A stretch of 64,000 nt of DNA, taken from NCBI GenBank assembly GCA_964577295.1, contig CAZNYN010000004.1, positions 1 to 64,000 on the forward strand, read 5' to 3'. The position numbers were made by a program, and so were the translations under genes. Below are positions 1 to 8,539 of this stretch, piece by piece. Every line of letters begins with the position of its first letter. The stretch's first letter is position 1. The notes beneath the pieces were generated by a model. That model was not told the origin of the DNA. It searched no databases and saw only the letters and a list, made by a program, of their open reading frames with translations. Source of the DNA: CAZNYN01 sp964577295. Its GTDB lineage: Bacteria > Synergistota > Synergistia > Synergistales > Synergistaceae.

Positions 1-473
1 TATGAGAATAGCATGCCCAGCAGTCCTGCGGAGTTTATGCTTTCTCCTGTGAATGTGTCTATTATTTCCGTGCCTCTTGCAATGTATACTCTCCAGACGA
101 GTTTTGCGCTTTCTTCGCATACCGCTACATTTCTGTTTAATATGACGGAACGCCAGCCTTTGGATTTTTTGGGGACGGCGTCGAACCTTGCGTTTTCCGA
201 TGCTATGTATTTGGATATTTTTATTTCCAGCCGTTCGGCAGGGAAGGATTCTATGTCAAAGGTTATGTCCGGTTCTATGGATTTGATTTCGATGAGTTCG
301 GAACGACCGTCGTAGGCGTTTACTAGCACTGTCTGATAGAGGTATCTCAAACGAGTGAGGATGCCGCGTTCAAAGACTTCTATGGGAAATATGTATGACG
401 GGCAGAGGACAAGTTTGTCCCCTTCTTTCGGGTAAATTTTAAACGGCAGACAGCCGCATGGCTGTAGTTTCAT
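1..473 (-). CDS. Unknown protein, C-terminal end outside window
   Basis: The minus-strand frame is open from an ATG at 473 to the window edge, giving at least 157 residues. It begins MKLQPCGCLPFKIYPKEG and has a GGGGGTGG ribosome site about 4 bases upstream of the start. The composition is mixed alpha/beta with no signal peptide, membrane span or motif I recognise. Three early cysteines (residues 6, 8 and 24) are the only notable residues. It is divergent from fapR and shares a 258-base intergenic region with it. The plus-strand frame across the same bases has no ribosome site and is a shadow. Function unknown. Confidence 0.6.
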   Translation of the reverse strand, partial: MKLQPCGCLPFKIYPKEGDKLVLCPSYIFPIEVFERGILTRLRYLYQTVLVNAYDGRSELIEIKSIEPDITFDIESFPAERLEIKISKYIASENARFDAVPKKSKGWRSVILNRNVAVCEESAKLVWRVYIARGTEIIDTFTGESINSAGLLGMLFS

Positions 474-654
474 TGCGCCACCCCCAACATGTTATATGAA
501 TAGCATAACACAGGAAGAGGCAAAATAAAATGAAGTTGTTTTGCTCGACATATATGTAAATCAGATACCGAGTGTTTGCGGCGGCAAAATGCCGTTGTCC
601 GGCTGCGAATTACTGATTTTTTATGCTAAATCACGTAAATATATGAAATCACGA

Positions 655-683
655 TTGACAAAATTTTTTAAATATAATATCTT
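655..683 (+). promoter_or_regulatory. Probable fapR operon promoter
   Basis: A perfect TTGACA (655-660) is followed after 17 bases by TATCTT (678-683). The -35 is consensus and the -10 is weaker. The start of transcription would fall near 690, inside the palindrome at 685-702. The rest of the 474-731 gap is AT-rich and holds nothing else I can support. Confidence 0.5.
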
Positions 684-684
684 G

Positions 685-702
685 TCTGGTGTTATGACCA
701 GA
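685..702. promoter_or_regulatory. Palindrome at fapR promoter, candidate FapR operator
   Basis: TCTGGT and ACCAGA form perfect 6-base arms around GTTATG. The site covers the predicted transcription start and lies 30 bases before the fapR start codon. This is the expected place for autorepression by FapR. The sequence does not match the Bacillus FapR box closely, so the assignment is by position. Confidence 0.4.
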
Positions 703-731
703 TACCAAGTCCGGATGGAGGTGCTTTAAGG

Positions 732-1322
732 ATGCGTTCAGAGATAAAAAAACAGCGTCACAGAGAGCTGGTGAATTTACTGAACAGCAATCCTCTCATG
801 ACCGATGAGGAGATAGCGTCCTCCTTGGGCGTGAGCCTCAGCACAGTGCGCCTTGACAGAGGACTCCTTTCTATACCCGAACTTCGTGAGCGTATGCGCT
901 CTATGGCGGAGCATGCAACGAGCAGGCTTAAATCACTGCGCGCCGATGAGGTTGTCGGAGAGCTTCTCGAACTTGAGCCTAATGAGTGGGCTGTATCTGT
1001 ACTTACCGCTTCAAGGGATATAGCGTTCAGACATACCGATTTGGTCGGAGATTATTATATATATGCTCAGGCGGCTTCTTTGGCTATTGCCACAATCGGA
1101 GAGGATATGGTTGTGGTCGGTACTGCCAGGCTTAGATACCGCCAGCCCGCTTTTGTCGGAGAGAAGATTCTTGCCCGCTCGAAGGTAGGAATTCATAAAG
1201 GCAACAAGTATGTGGTAAGTGTCCATTCGCGCGTCGGTGACAGGGAAATTTTTGTAGGGCGTTTTGTTGTTGTTGCAAAAGATTATTCTGATAATGCTTA
1301 TTCGGAGGCGAAAAAATGCTGA
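732..1322 (+). CDS. fapR: Fatty acid biosynthesis transcriptional repressor FapR
   Basis: This 196-residue protein has a DeoR-like helix-turn-helix at about residues 20-45 (MTDEEIASSLGVSLSTVRLD), a linker helix and a hot-dog fold effector domain from about residue 90. That architecture is diagnostic of FapR, which in Firmicutes binds malonyl-CoA/malonyl-ACP and releases the fatty acid and phospholipid genes. The ATG at 732 follows GGAGGTG. The gene overlaps plsX by 7 bases, the order seen in fapR-plsX operons. It probably controls this whole operon, including itself. Confidence 0.88.
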   Translation: MRSEIKKQRHRELVNLLNSNPLMTDEEIASSLGVSLSTVRLDRGLLSIPELRERMRSMAEHATSRLKSLRADEVVGELLELEPNEWAVSVLTASRDIAFRHTDLVGDYYIYAQAASLAIATIGEDMVVVGTARLRYRQPAFVGEKILARSKVGIHKGNKYVVSVHSRVGDREIFVGRFVVVAKDYSDNAYSEAKKC

Positions 1323-2317
1323 TAGCACTAGATGCGATGGGCGGAGATCATGCGCCTGAAGAGCCATGTCAGGCTGCGATACTTGCTTGCCGTGAAAATC
1401 TGAACCTGTCAATTGCTTTGGTCGGCGACGAAGGTAGGATTGCTCCGTTTATCGATAAAGCGGAAGAAAATGTGCGCTCCAGACTGAGGATTGTTCATGC
1501 AGATGATGTCATTACCGCGAATGACTCTCCGTCAATATCCATCAGGAGAAGGAAGACTTCAAGCCTTGTCGTTGGTTTTGATATGGTTAAAAGCGGCGAA
1601 GCTGCGGGGATTGTCTCGGCCGGAAGCACGGGAGCCATTGCGGCGGGGGGTGTTCTTCTTCTGGGCAGAATACCGGGGATAGACAGACCGGGGCTCGGCG
1701 CAATGCTTCCCGTGCTGAACCGTCCTACACTGCTTATGGATGTCGGAGGCACTGTGAGGTGCAAACCTATAAATCTGTTTCAGTTTGCCCAGATGGGCTC
1801 TATATATATGAAGCTGTTTCAGGGGGTTGAGAATCCTTCCGTTCGGCTTCTCTGCAACGGAGAAGAGGTTACAAAGGGCGATGAGGTTATCAGCGCCGCA
1901 AGGGAGCTTATAGAGGCAAGTTCGCTGAATTATCAGGGCTATGCCGAAGGCAGGGATATTCCCACGGGTATATCTGACGTGGTTGTCTGCGACGGCTTCA
2001 GTGGAAATATACTTATAAAATTCGGAGAGGGGCTCGGAGAGCTTCTCAAGAATCAGTTTAAAGAGGAGTATACAAATCATTTGCTGCCGAAGATAGGGCT
2101 TATGTTTATGTGGCCTGCGATGAAAAGGGTTCTCGGGCGCTTTGACTGGGAGAAAGCCGGCGGCTCTCCTTTGCTGGGAGTGAACGGAACGGTCATAAAG
2201 GTACATGGACGTTCCAAGAGAAATGCGATTTCTTATGCGCTTTTGGGTGCTGCGAATTTTGTTGAGCGCAATGGTGTCGAACGCATAAGAGAAGAGATAG
2301 CAAGAGGAGGAAATTAA
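1316..2317 (+). CDS. plsX: Phosphate acyltransferase PlsX
   Basis: The 333-residue product makes acyl-phosphate from acyl-ACP for phosphatidic acid synthesis at the membrane surface. The start IALDAMGGDHAPE is the PlsX signature. GFSGNILIKFGEG and GSPLLGVNGTVIKVHGRS near the C-terminus are also family hallmarks. Length is normal. It overlaps fapR and abuts fabH, so it is translationally coupled within the fatty acid operon. Confidence 0.95.
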   Translation: MLIALDAMGGDHAPEEPCQAAILACRENLNLSIALVGDEGRIAPFIDKAEENVRSRLRIVHADDVITANDSPSISIRRRKTSSLVVGFDMVKSGEAAGIVSAGSTGAIAAGGVLLLGRIPGIDRPGLGAMLPVLNRPTLLMDVGGTVRCKPINLFQFAQMGSIYMKLFQGVENPSVRLLCNGEEVTKGDEVISAARELIEASSLNYQGYAEGRDIPTGISDVVVCDGFSGNILIKFGEGLGELLKNQFKEEYTNHLLPKIGLMFMWPAMKRVLGRFDWEKAGGSPLLGVNGTVIKVHGRSKRNAISYALLGAANFVERNGVERIREEIARGGN

Positions 2318-3286
2318 TTGTCTAGGTTTGCCGGTCGTACGGTTAAAATATCGGGAACAGGCGTTTATATTCCCGAGAGGATAATGACCAATTCGGATTT
2401 TGAAAAGATAATAGATACAACAGATTCGTGGATTCTTGACAGAACCGGTATAAGAAAGAGGCATTTTGCCGCCGAGGATGAAAAGTGCAGTGATTTGGCG
2501 TACAAAGCTGCGGCTGTTGCTCTTGCCGATAGTGGTTTGTCACCGTCGGATCTTGATATGATAATAGTTTCCACAAATTCGCCCGATTCTGTTTTTCCGG
2601 CCATGTCGTGCAAGGTGCAGGCGAAGCTCGGTGCTGACAATGCAGGGGCTTATGATGTTCAGGCGGGATGCACGGGGAGTCTTACTGCGATGCATACGGC
2701 TATTGCGGGCATAGCATCGGGTGTGTGGAATAATGTCCTTGTTGTAGGGGCCGAGTCTTTTACCAAGTGGCTTGACTGGAACGACAGAGGCACGTGTATT
2801 CTTTTCGGCGACGGAGCTGGCGCATGTGTGCTTACAGCCTCGTCAGATGGTGAGGGAAGATTTATATCGGGTAAGCTCTTAGCAGAAGGTGCGAAGTCGG
2901 ATATGATCACTCTTGAGAGCGAAGGCAGCGAGTATCCTCACATATTCAGGATGAAGGGGAATGAAGTCTTTAAATTCGTCAATCAAAATCTGCCTAAGTT
3001 TATAAAAAGTTTTTGCGACGAAACGGAGATACTTCCCTCAGAGGTTGATTTCTGGGTTTTACACCAGGCCAATACAAGGATAATAGACGGGATTTTCAAA
3101 AGATTGGATATACCGTCAGACAGAACATTGCTCAATCTTGAAAATTACGGCAATACGTCCTCTGCCTCAATGATGATAGCCCTTGATGAGGCCGTAAGAG
3201 CGGGATGCATAAAGAGCGGGGACAAAGTTGCTTTTGTCGCATTCGGAGCGGGGATGACATTGGGAGCTTTGCTTTACGAAGCATAG
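2318..3286 (+). CDS. fabH: Beta-ketoacyl-ACP synthase III (FabH)
   Basis: FabH condenses acetyl-CoA or another short primer with malonyl-ACP to start each fatty acid chain. In 322 residues the catalytic triad is visible: Cys in QAGCTGSL, His in VLHQANTRI and Asn in NYGNTSSAS. The start is a TTG directly after the plsX stop, with AGGAGG just upstream; no better ATG is available in frame. Confidence 0.95.
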   Translation: MSRFAGRTVKISGTGVYIPERIMTNSDFEKIIDTTDSWILDRTGIRKRHFAAEDEKCSDLAYKAAAVALADSGLSPSDLDMIIVSTNSPDSVFPAMSCKVQAKLGADNAGAYDVQAGCTGSLTAMHTAIAGIASGVWNNVLVVGAESFTKWLDWNDRGTCILFGDGAGACVLTASSDGEGRFISGKLLAEGAKSDMITLESEGSEYPHIFRMKGNEVFKFVNQNLPKFIKSFCDETEILPSEVDFWVLHQANTRIIDGIFKRLDIPSDRTLLNLENYGNTSSASMMIALDEAVRAGCIKSGDKVAFVAFGAGMTLGALLYEA

Positions 3287-3341
3287 TTTTTAAAACTGCC
3301 GTTTAGATATATTCCAGATTGTTAAGAACGGAGAAATTTTT

Positions 3342-4289
3342 ATGTTTGAGAATAACAGAGTTACAAAACTGCTTAAAACAAAATATCCTATTATTCAAGG
3401 CGGAATGGCATGGGTTGCCGATGCGGATTTAGCTGCGGCCGTCAGCAACGCGGGTGGGCTTGGAATCGTAGCCGCTGCAAGTATGCCACCCGAGCTTCTG
3501 GAACAGCAGATAATTAAGGTCAGAACATTAACGGACAAGCCGTTCGGAATGAATATAATGCTGATGTCTCCCACGGCGGATGACGCGATGGAGATAGCTG
3601 CGAAGCACAGAGTTCCTGTCGTGACTACGGGCGCAGGGCTTCCCGGCAAAGTTATCGAGCTCTTAAAGCCGCTGGGGACAATAGTAATGCCTGTGGTGGC
3701 CTCATCTGCTCATGCGGAGAGGGTAGCGAAGCAGGGAGCGGACGCGGTTGTTGCTGAAGGCAACGAGGCAGGCGGTCACATCGGCGAGGTTAACACGATG
3801 GTTTTGGTTCCCCAAATAGCCGATTCTGTCTCTATTCCCGTTATAGCCGCAGGCGGTATTGCTGACGGCCGAGGAATGATTGCCGCGTTTTCTCTCGGAG
3901 CGGAGGGCGTTCAGGTAGGAACACGCTTTGTCTGTTCCGTCGAGTGCAATGTTCATTTAAATTATAAGGAAAAGATTATCAAAGCGAACGATCGCTCGAC
4001 AGTGGTTACAGGACGCCCTCTGGGACACCCCGTACGCGCTCTCAAGAACAAGCTTTCAAAGCAGTTTGAAGAGCTTGAGAAAAAGGGCGTTCCGTCAGCG
4101 GAGCTTGAAGCTCTCGGAGCAGGAAAACTGAGACTTGCAGTTATCGACGGTGATATCGATTGGGGTTCTCTAATGGCGGGGCAGTCGGCCGGCATGGTAA
4201 AGGCTATAGAGCCCGTATCCGCAATAATTGAGGATATTATAAACGGAGCCTGTTTGCAGGCAAAAAAGACGGCGGGGTTTGCTGAATGA
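3342..4289 (+). CDS. fabK: FMN-dependent enoyl-ACP reductase II (FabK)
   Basis: This 315-residue TIM-barrel flavoprotein belongs to the nitronate monooxygenase/FabK family. Family marks are YPIIQGGMAWVAD at the N-terminus, EGNEAGGHIGE around the catalytic region and the phosphate-binding IPVIAAGGIADGRG. It would reduce enoyl-ACP with NAD(P)H, replacing FabI; no fabI-like gene is in the window. The next gene, fabD, starts within its stop codon (ATGA overlap). The 55-base gap before it holds nothing I recognise. Confidence 0.92.
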   Translation: MFENNRVTKLLKTKYPIIQGGMAWVADADLAAAVSNAGGLGIVAAASMPPELLEQQIIKVRTLTDKPFGMNIMLMSPTADDAMEIAAKHRVPVVTTGAGLPGKVIELLKPLGTIVMPVVASSAHAERVAKQGADAVVAEGNEAGGHIGEVNTMVLVPQIADSVSIPVIAAGGIADGRGMIAAFSLGAEGVQVGTRFVCSVECNVHLNYKEKIIKANDRSTVVTGRPLGHPVRALKNKLSKQFEELEKKGVPSAELEALGAGKLRLAVIDGDIDWGSLMAGQSAGMVKAIEPVSAIIEDIINGACLQAKKTAGFAE

Positions 4290-5239
4290 AATATGCTCTG
4301 ATATACACGGGACAGGGTGCTCAACGGCCCGGCATGGGAAAAGACCTCTATGATAAATATGAGTCCGCCCGCAGAGTTTTTGAAGAATCGGATGATGCTT
4401 TGGGGTTTTCGCTGAGTGATATTATATTCAACGGCACGCCTGAGGATCTGATGAAGACTTCGATAACACAGCCTGCCATACTGACAATGAGCATGGCTGC
4501 TCACAGAGCCATGGAGCAGGAGCTTGGATATTCTCTGACTCCCTCCTGCACTGCCGGACACAGTCTGGGAGAGTATACATCCCTTGTCGCAACCGGTGTT
4601 ATATCCCTTGCCGACGGAGTGCGCCTTGTGCATCTTCGCGGAGATCTTATGCAGGATGCCGTCCCTATCGGCATGGGCGGAATGGCTGCAATAATAGGAA
4701 TGACAGTTTCCGAGGTGGAGGAAGTGTGCGCGGAGGCCGCCGAGGGCGAAGTCTGCCAGGCTGCCAATGTGAATGCTCCTACTCAGGTTGTTATATCGGG
4801 ACATAATACGGCAGTGAACAGAGCCGTTGCCATTTTGGAGGCAAAAGGAACGGTAAAGGTAGTTCCTCTGAGGGTGAGCGCGCCATTCCACTGCGAGCTT
4901 ATGCGTCCCGTTGCGGAAAAATTAAAGGAAGCTTTTGAAAAGATACAGTGGAATGCTCCGTCATGCCCTGTAATTTCAAATGCCTCCGCAAAGCCCGTGA
5001 ACGATATCGAATCTATAAAGCAGGCTCTTTATAATCAAACTTTCTCTCCAGTGCTTTGGTCTCAGAGTGTTCTTGCAATGGAGGAGTGTGGCACGGAGGG
5101 CTATTTGGAGTTCGGCCCGGGCAGTGTGCTTTCCGGCCTTGTAAGAAAAATATGTAAGGGAAAAAGGCCTTACCCTGTTTCAAACAGTGATGAGCTTTTA
5201 AAGGGAGCAGCTTTTTTAAGAGGTGAGGCAAATGAGTAA
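4286..5239 (+). CDS. fabD: Malonyl-CoA:ACP transacylase (FabD)
   Basis: FabD loads malonyl groups onto ACP. The 317-residue protein starts IYTGQGAQRPGMG, has the active-site serine in AGHSLGEYTS and the catalytic histidine in SAPFHCELM. Length is typical. It overlaps fabK by 4 bases and fabG by 8, so the genes are tightly coupled. Confidence 0.95.
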   Translation: MKYALIYTGQGAQRPGMGKDLYDKYESARRVFEESDDALGFSLSDIIFNGTPEDLMKTSITQPAILTMSMAAHRAMEQELGYSLTPSCTAGHSLGEYTSLVATGVISLADGVRLVHLRGDLMQDAVPIGMGGMAAIIGMTVSEVEEVCAEAAEGEVCQAANVNAPTQVVISGHNTAVNRAVAILEAKGTVKVVPLRVSAPFHCELMRPVAEKLKEAFEKIQWNAPSCPVISNASAKPVNDIESIKQALYNQTFSPVLWSQSVLAMEECGTEGYLEFGPGSVLSGLVRKICKGKRPYPVSNSDELLKGAAFLRGEANE

Positions 5240-5969
5240 AAAAATCGCACTTGTAACAGGCGCCGGCAGAGGAATAGGAAAGGCCATCGCGCTTGAACTG
5301 GCGGAAAAGGGTTTTGCCGTCGCGGTCAATTACAATAAATCATCGGCTGCCGCAGACGAAACCGTAAGAGAGATACTGGCTCGTAACGGAGACGCTGTGG
5401 CGGTAAAGGCGGATGTTTCGTCCGCGGATGAAGTGAAAGATATGTTTAAAACTGTTACTGAAAAACTCGGAGCCGTTGAGGTTTTAGTGTGCAACGCAGG
5501 CGTTACGAAGGATAATCTGCTTATGCGCATGAAGGAAGATGAATGGAACAGCGTAATATCCGCAGATTTGTCTTCTCTCTTTTATTGTGCAAAAGAAGCA
5601 TTAAGACCCATGCTTAAAGCGAGAACAGGACGCATAATAGCCATTAGTTCCGTAGTCGGACTTGTCGGCAACCCCGGACAGTGCAACTATTCCGCTGCGA
5701 AAGCGGGAATGACGGGTTTTGTAAAGAGCCTCGCACGAGAGGTGGGCAGCAGGGGGATAACGGTGAATGCTATAGCACCTGGCTATATAGAGACGGATAT
5801 GACATCCGCTCTTTCAGCCGAGGCGCAGGATGCAATGATAAGCACGATACCTGCCGGCCGCAAAGGTAAGCCCGAAGATGTCGCAAAGGCCGTGGCTTTT
5901 CTTGCTTCGGACGATGCTTCCTACATACACGGACAGGTTATCGCCGTTGACGGCGGAATGACGATGTAG
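5232..5969 (+). CDS. fabG: 3-oxoacyl-ACP reductase (FabG)
   Basis: This 245-residue short-chain dehydrogenase carries the NADPH-binding TGAGRGIG, the NAG motif (VCNAGVTKDN), the catalytic Ser in ISSVVG and YSAAK. It reduces beta-ketoacyl-ACP in chain elongation. I chose the ATG at 5232 because GAGGTGAGG lies just upstream; an in-frame start at 5223 has no such site. The 88-base gap that follows contains a 14-base palindrome at 5992-6005 (GCCTTATATAAGGC). Confidence 0.94.
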   Translation: MSKKIALVTGAGRGIGKAIALELAEKGFAVAVNYNKSSAAADETVREILARNGDAVAVKADVSSADEVKDMFKTVTEKLGAVEVLVCNAGVTKDNLLMRMKEDEWNSVISADLSSLFYCAKEALRPMLKARTGRIIAISSVVGLVGNPGQCNYSAAKAGMTGFVKSLAREVGSRGITVNAIAPGYIETDMTSALSAEAQDAMISTIPAGRKGKPEDVAKAVAFLASDDASYIHGQVIAVDGGMTM

Positions 5970-6057
5970 CTCTGGCAATAAAGGTTTCTCTGCCTTATAT
6001 AAGGCCGGAACATAAAAAGCGTATTAACGGACAATAATTTGGAAGGAGGTGAACTGT

Positions 6058-6309
6058 ATGAAAATGGAAGAAGTACAGGCAAAACTTAAGGAGATCGTAA
6101 TGGATCGCCTTAACGCAGAAGAGGATCAGATTAAGCCGGAGGCATCATTTGTTGAAGACCTCGGCGCGGACTCCCTTGATATCGTTGAGCTTATCATGGG
6201 AATCGAAGAAGAATTCGACATCGAGATCCCCGATGAAGATGCTGAAAAACTCACCACAGTCGAAGAGGCAATGAACTATGTCAAGAGTAAGCTTGGTGCG
6301 GAAGATTAA
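6058..6309 (+). CDS. acpP: Acyl carrier protein
   Basis: The 83-residue acidic four-helix protein has the phosphopantetheine attachment serine in GADSLDIVEL. It carries growing acyl chains for all the neighbouring Fab enzymes. The ATG at 6058 follows a very strong AAGGAGGTGAA site, as expected for one of the most highly expressed proteins in the cell. A G/C-rich hairpin follows the stop codon. Confidence 0.97.
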   Translation: MKMEEVQAKLKEIVMDRLNAEEDQIKPEASFVEDLGADSLDIVELIMGIEEEFDIEIPDEDAEKLTTVEEAMNYVKSKLGAED

Positions 6310-6323
6310 TTAAAATACCCCTT

Positions 6324-6350
6324 TGAGGGGGCTTATATCCAGCCCCCTCA
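6324..6350 (+). terminator. Hairpin between acpP and fabF
   Basis: TGAGGGGGC and GCCCCCTCA form a perfect 9-base stem with a 9-base loop. No T-run follows, so it is more likely an mRNA 3'-end stabiliser or partial terminator that raises acpP transcript over fabF than a full terminator. Confidence 0.5.
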
Positions 6351-6369
6351 CACTTGGAGGAACAAGCCT

Positions 6370-7608
6370 ATGAGAAGAGTAGTAATCACAGGTATCGGTG
6401 CTGTCACACCGATAGGCCTTGGAAAAGAAGAATTTTGGAAGGCCCTGGAAGAGGGCAAAAACGGGGCGGGATTTATTACACTTTTTGATACCTCAGCTCA
6501 TACAACCAAAATCGCTGCGGAAGTTAAAAATTTTAATCCGGAGGAGTGGCTGGATAAGAAAGAAGCCCGCCGCTCTGACAGAGTACTCCATCTCGTTACG
6601 GCTGCCGCGGCTATGGCTGTCAAGGATGCCGAACTTGATGTCGAGTCATTAGATAAGAATATGTTCGGAGTCTATATTGGTACTGGCGAAGGCGGCATAA
6701 GCACGATAGAAGCCAACTTCCACACCCTTTATGAAAAAGGGCCGGGCAGAGTCAGTCCTTTCATGGTCCCGATGATGATAACAAATATGCCGGCTGCTTA
6801 TGTAGCTATAACATTCGGAGCAAAGGGACCCAACATGGCTGTGGTAACGGCCTGTGCTTCGTCTATAAACAGCATGGGTGAAGCCTACAACTGCATTGTC
6901 CGCGGAGACGCCGACATTATGCTGACAGGCGGATCCGAGGCGGCGGTAACGCCTCTTGCGACAGCAGGCTTTGCATCTCTCAAAGCTCTTGCAAACAGAA
7001 ACGACGATCCCGAACACGCGTCAAGACCCTTTGATGCTGGACGCGACGGATTTGTAATAGGCGAAGGTTCCGGCATCCTTGTCTTTGAAGAGCTGGAGCA
7101 TGCCAAAAAGCGCGGAGCTCATATCTATGCTGAAGTCACGGGATACGGACTCACCTGTGACGCACACCACATTACCGCTCCCGACCCCGACGGAGACGGT
7201 GCATACAGAGCGATGGCCATGGCTGTCAGAAAAGCGGGCTGGACTCCCGATATGATTGACCTTATCAACGCTCACGGCACATCAACGCCTCTCAATGACA
7301 AGATGGAAGTGGCGGCGATTAAGAGACTTCTCGGTCCTTCCGCCGAAAAGGTGCTGGTGCACTCAACAAAGTCAATGGTCGGACACACGCTGGGTGCGGC
7401 CGGAGCAATCGAAACAATAGCCACAATAATGGCCATTGAGACCGGTGTCGTGCATCCTACAATAAACCAGATTGAGCCGGACCCCGACTGCGCAGTGAAT
7501 ACTGTACCGAATAAGGCCGTCCATGCCAAGGTTGACAGAGCGATAATAAACAACTTCGGTTTTGGCGGACATAACGGAGTTTTGGCCATAGAGCGATTCA
7601 AAGACTAA
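6370..7608 (+). CDS. fabF: Beta-ketoacyl-ACP synthase II (FabF)
   Basis: FabF is the elongating condensing enzyme. The 412-residue protein has the full Cys-His-His set: Cys in VVTACASSINS, His in NAHGTSTPLND and His in MVGHTLGAAGA. The start RRVVITGIGAVTPIG and end NNFGFGGHNG are typical. The ATG follows TTGGAGG. Confidence 0.96.
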   Translation: MRRVVITGIGAVTPIGLGKEEFWKALEEGKNGAGFITLFDTSAHTTKIAAEVKNFNPEEWLDKKEARRSDRVLHLVTAAAAMAVKDAELDVESLDKNMFGVYIGTGEGGISTIEANFHTLYEKGPGRVSPFMVPMMITNMPAAYVAITFGAKGPNMAVVTACASSINSMGEAYNCIVRGDADIMLTGGSEAAVTPLATAGFASLKALANRNDDPEHASRPFDAGRDGFVIGEGSGILVFEELEHAKKRGAHIYAEVTGYGLTCDAHHITAPDPDGDGAYRAMAMAVRKAGWTPDMIDLINAHGTSTPLNDKMEVAAIKRLLGPSAEKVLVHSTKSMVGHTLGAAGAIETIATIMAIETGVVHPTINQIEPDPDCAVNTVPNKAVHAKVDRAIINNFGFGGHNGVLAIERFKD

Positions 7609-7612
7609 GATT

Positions 7613-8311
7613 ATGAAAAGGAATTTGGAACGCGAAGCATCTGTCTTGGCTTTTCAAGAAAAAATAGGCTATAAATTTAAAAATATAGAACTGCTGGAAG
7701 AAGCTCTGACTCATTCATCTTATGCGAATGAGTCCGGGCTTTCCCGTTTTAATGAGAGGCTGGAATTTTTGGGCGATGCCGTTCTGGAGCTTATAACGTC
7801 GGAAAAACTTTACGGCGAATATCCCAAACTTGACGAGGGAGAGCTGACGCGCCTTCGTTCTCGCTTTGTCTGCAAAAACAGCCTAAGCAGTTGGGCTGTG
7901 AGCGTAAAGCTGGGTTCCATCATAAAACTGGGAAAGAGCATAATAAGAAGCGGAGCTACTCAGTCTATGGAAGCCGATGCGGCGGAGGCTGTCTTTGGTG
8001 CTGTTTTTCTCGACGGTGGCTATGCTGAGGCGAAGAAAGTGATTATGGCTTTTCTCTCAATACAGAAGGCGGAGGCTTCTTCCTCCGTTGTTGACGCAAA
8101 GACGGAGCTTCAGGAAATTTTGCAGTCCAGAGGAATGGGAGTTCCTTATTATAAAACGATTGACCGCAAAGGCCCTGATCACGCGCTGACCTTTAAAGTG
8201 CAGGTCACTTTAGGGGATAAAATTCTGACTTCCGCGTGGGGAAACAGCATAAAAGAAGCCGAGTTTAAGGCGGCGGAAGCTGCTCTTGCAAACTTGGAGC
8301 ACATGCTGTAA
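7613..8311 (+). CDS. rnc: Ribonuclease III
   Basis: This 232-residue endonuclease cleaves double-stranded RNA, including rRNA precursors. The family signature NERLEFLGDAVLEL sits near residue 42, EADAAEAVFGAVFLDGG holds the second metal-binding acidic residues, and a double-stranded RNA binding domain occupies the last 70 residues. It begins 5 bases after fabF with a weak ribosome site, implying translational coupling. Location beside acpP/fabF is common in bacteria. Confidence 0.95.
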   Translation: MKRNLEREASVLAFQEKIGYKFKNIELLEEALTHSSYANESGLSRFNERLEFLGDAVLELITSEKLYGEYPKLDEGELTRLRSRFVCKNSLSSWAVSVKLGSIIKLGKSIIRSGATQSMEADAAEAVFGAVFLDGGYAEAKKVIMAFLSIQKAEASSSVVDAKTELQEILQSRGMGVPYYKTIDRKGPDHALTFKVQVTLGDKILTSAWGNSIKEAEFKAAEAALANLEHML

Positions 8312-8349
8312 ATAAGTGGTTTTGCTTACAAAAAAGTTTTTGCAACCGA

Positions 8350-8378
8350 TTGCATAATTATGTAAAGTACTGTATAAT
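8350..8378 (+). promoter_or_regulatory. pyr operon promoter
   Basis: TTGCAT (8350-8355), a 17-base spacer and a perfect TATAAT (8373-8378) form a near-consensus sigma-70 type promoter. The transcript would begin near 8385, giving a leader of about 155 bases before pyrR. Confidence 0.75.
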
Positions 8379-8410
8379 CACCCCAGAACATAGAGACGGG
8401 GTGACGGAAG

Positions 8411-8500
8411 ATGATAAATAAGATAAGACGCAGCAGATTGTTCCGCCATTCTTCCGTTTGTGCAAGCGGCATAGGTTATTATATTGAGACTGCCTTTTAG
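8411..8500 (+). CDS. Candidate pyr leader peptide, 29 residues
   Basis: An ATG at 8411 lies about 7 bases after GGGGTGA and opens a 29-codon frame (begins MINKIRRSRLF, ends GIGYYIETAF). Its TAG stop at 8498-8500 falls in the loop of the terminator at 8486-8518. A ribosome finishing this frame would cover the terminator arm. That geometry is the classic sign of translation-coupled attenuation, as with the E. coli pyrBI leader. The peptide is basic at its start and has no long run of one amino acid. The overlap with the terminator could be chance. Confidence 0.5.
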   Translation: MINKIRRSRLFRHSSVCASGIGYYIETAF

Positions 8501-8518
8501 GGCGGTCTCATTTTTTTA
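8486..8518 (+). terminator. Attenuator terminator in pyrR leader
   Basis: GAGACTGCC and GGCGGTCTC pair over 9 positions with one G-U and a 6-base loop, followed by A and seven T. It precedes the pyrR ribosome site by about 9 bases, so it must be conditional. Control could be by PyrR binding, by the leader peptide, or both. I do not see a convincing PyrR-binding loop consensus. Confidence 0.75.
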
Positions 8519-8539
8519 CAAAATCAGGGAGGGGTCAAA

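Noticed and set aside
13..315. 100-residue plus-strand frame at the window start
   Set aside because: It has no ribosome site and lies opposite a minus-strand frame that is open from a good start at 473 to the edge; it is a shadow.
541..729. 62-residue frame before fapR
   Set aside because: It starts without a ribosome site and runs through the promoter and palindrome of fapR.
1559..2464. 301-residue minus-strand frame opposite plsX/fabH
   Set aside because: Antisense to two certain genes; no family features.
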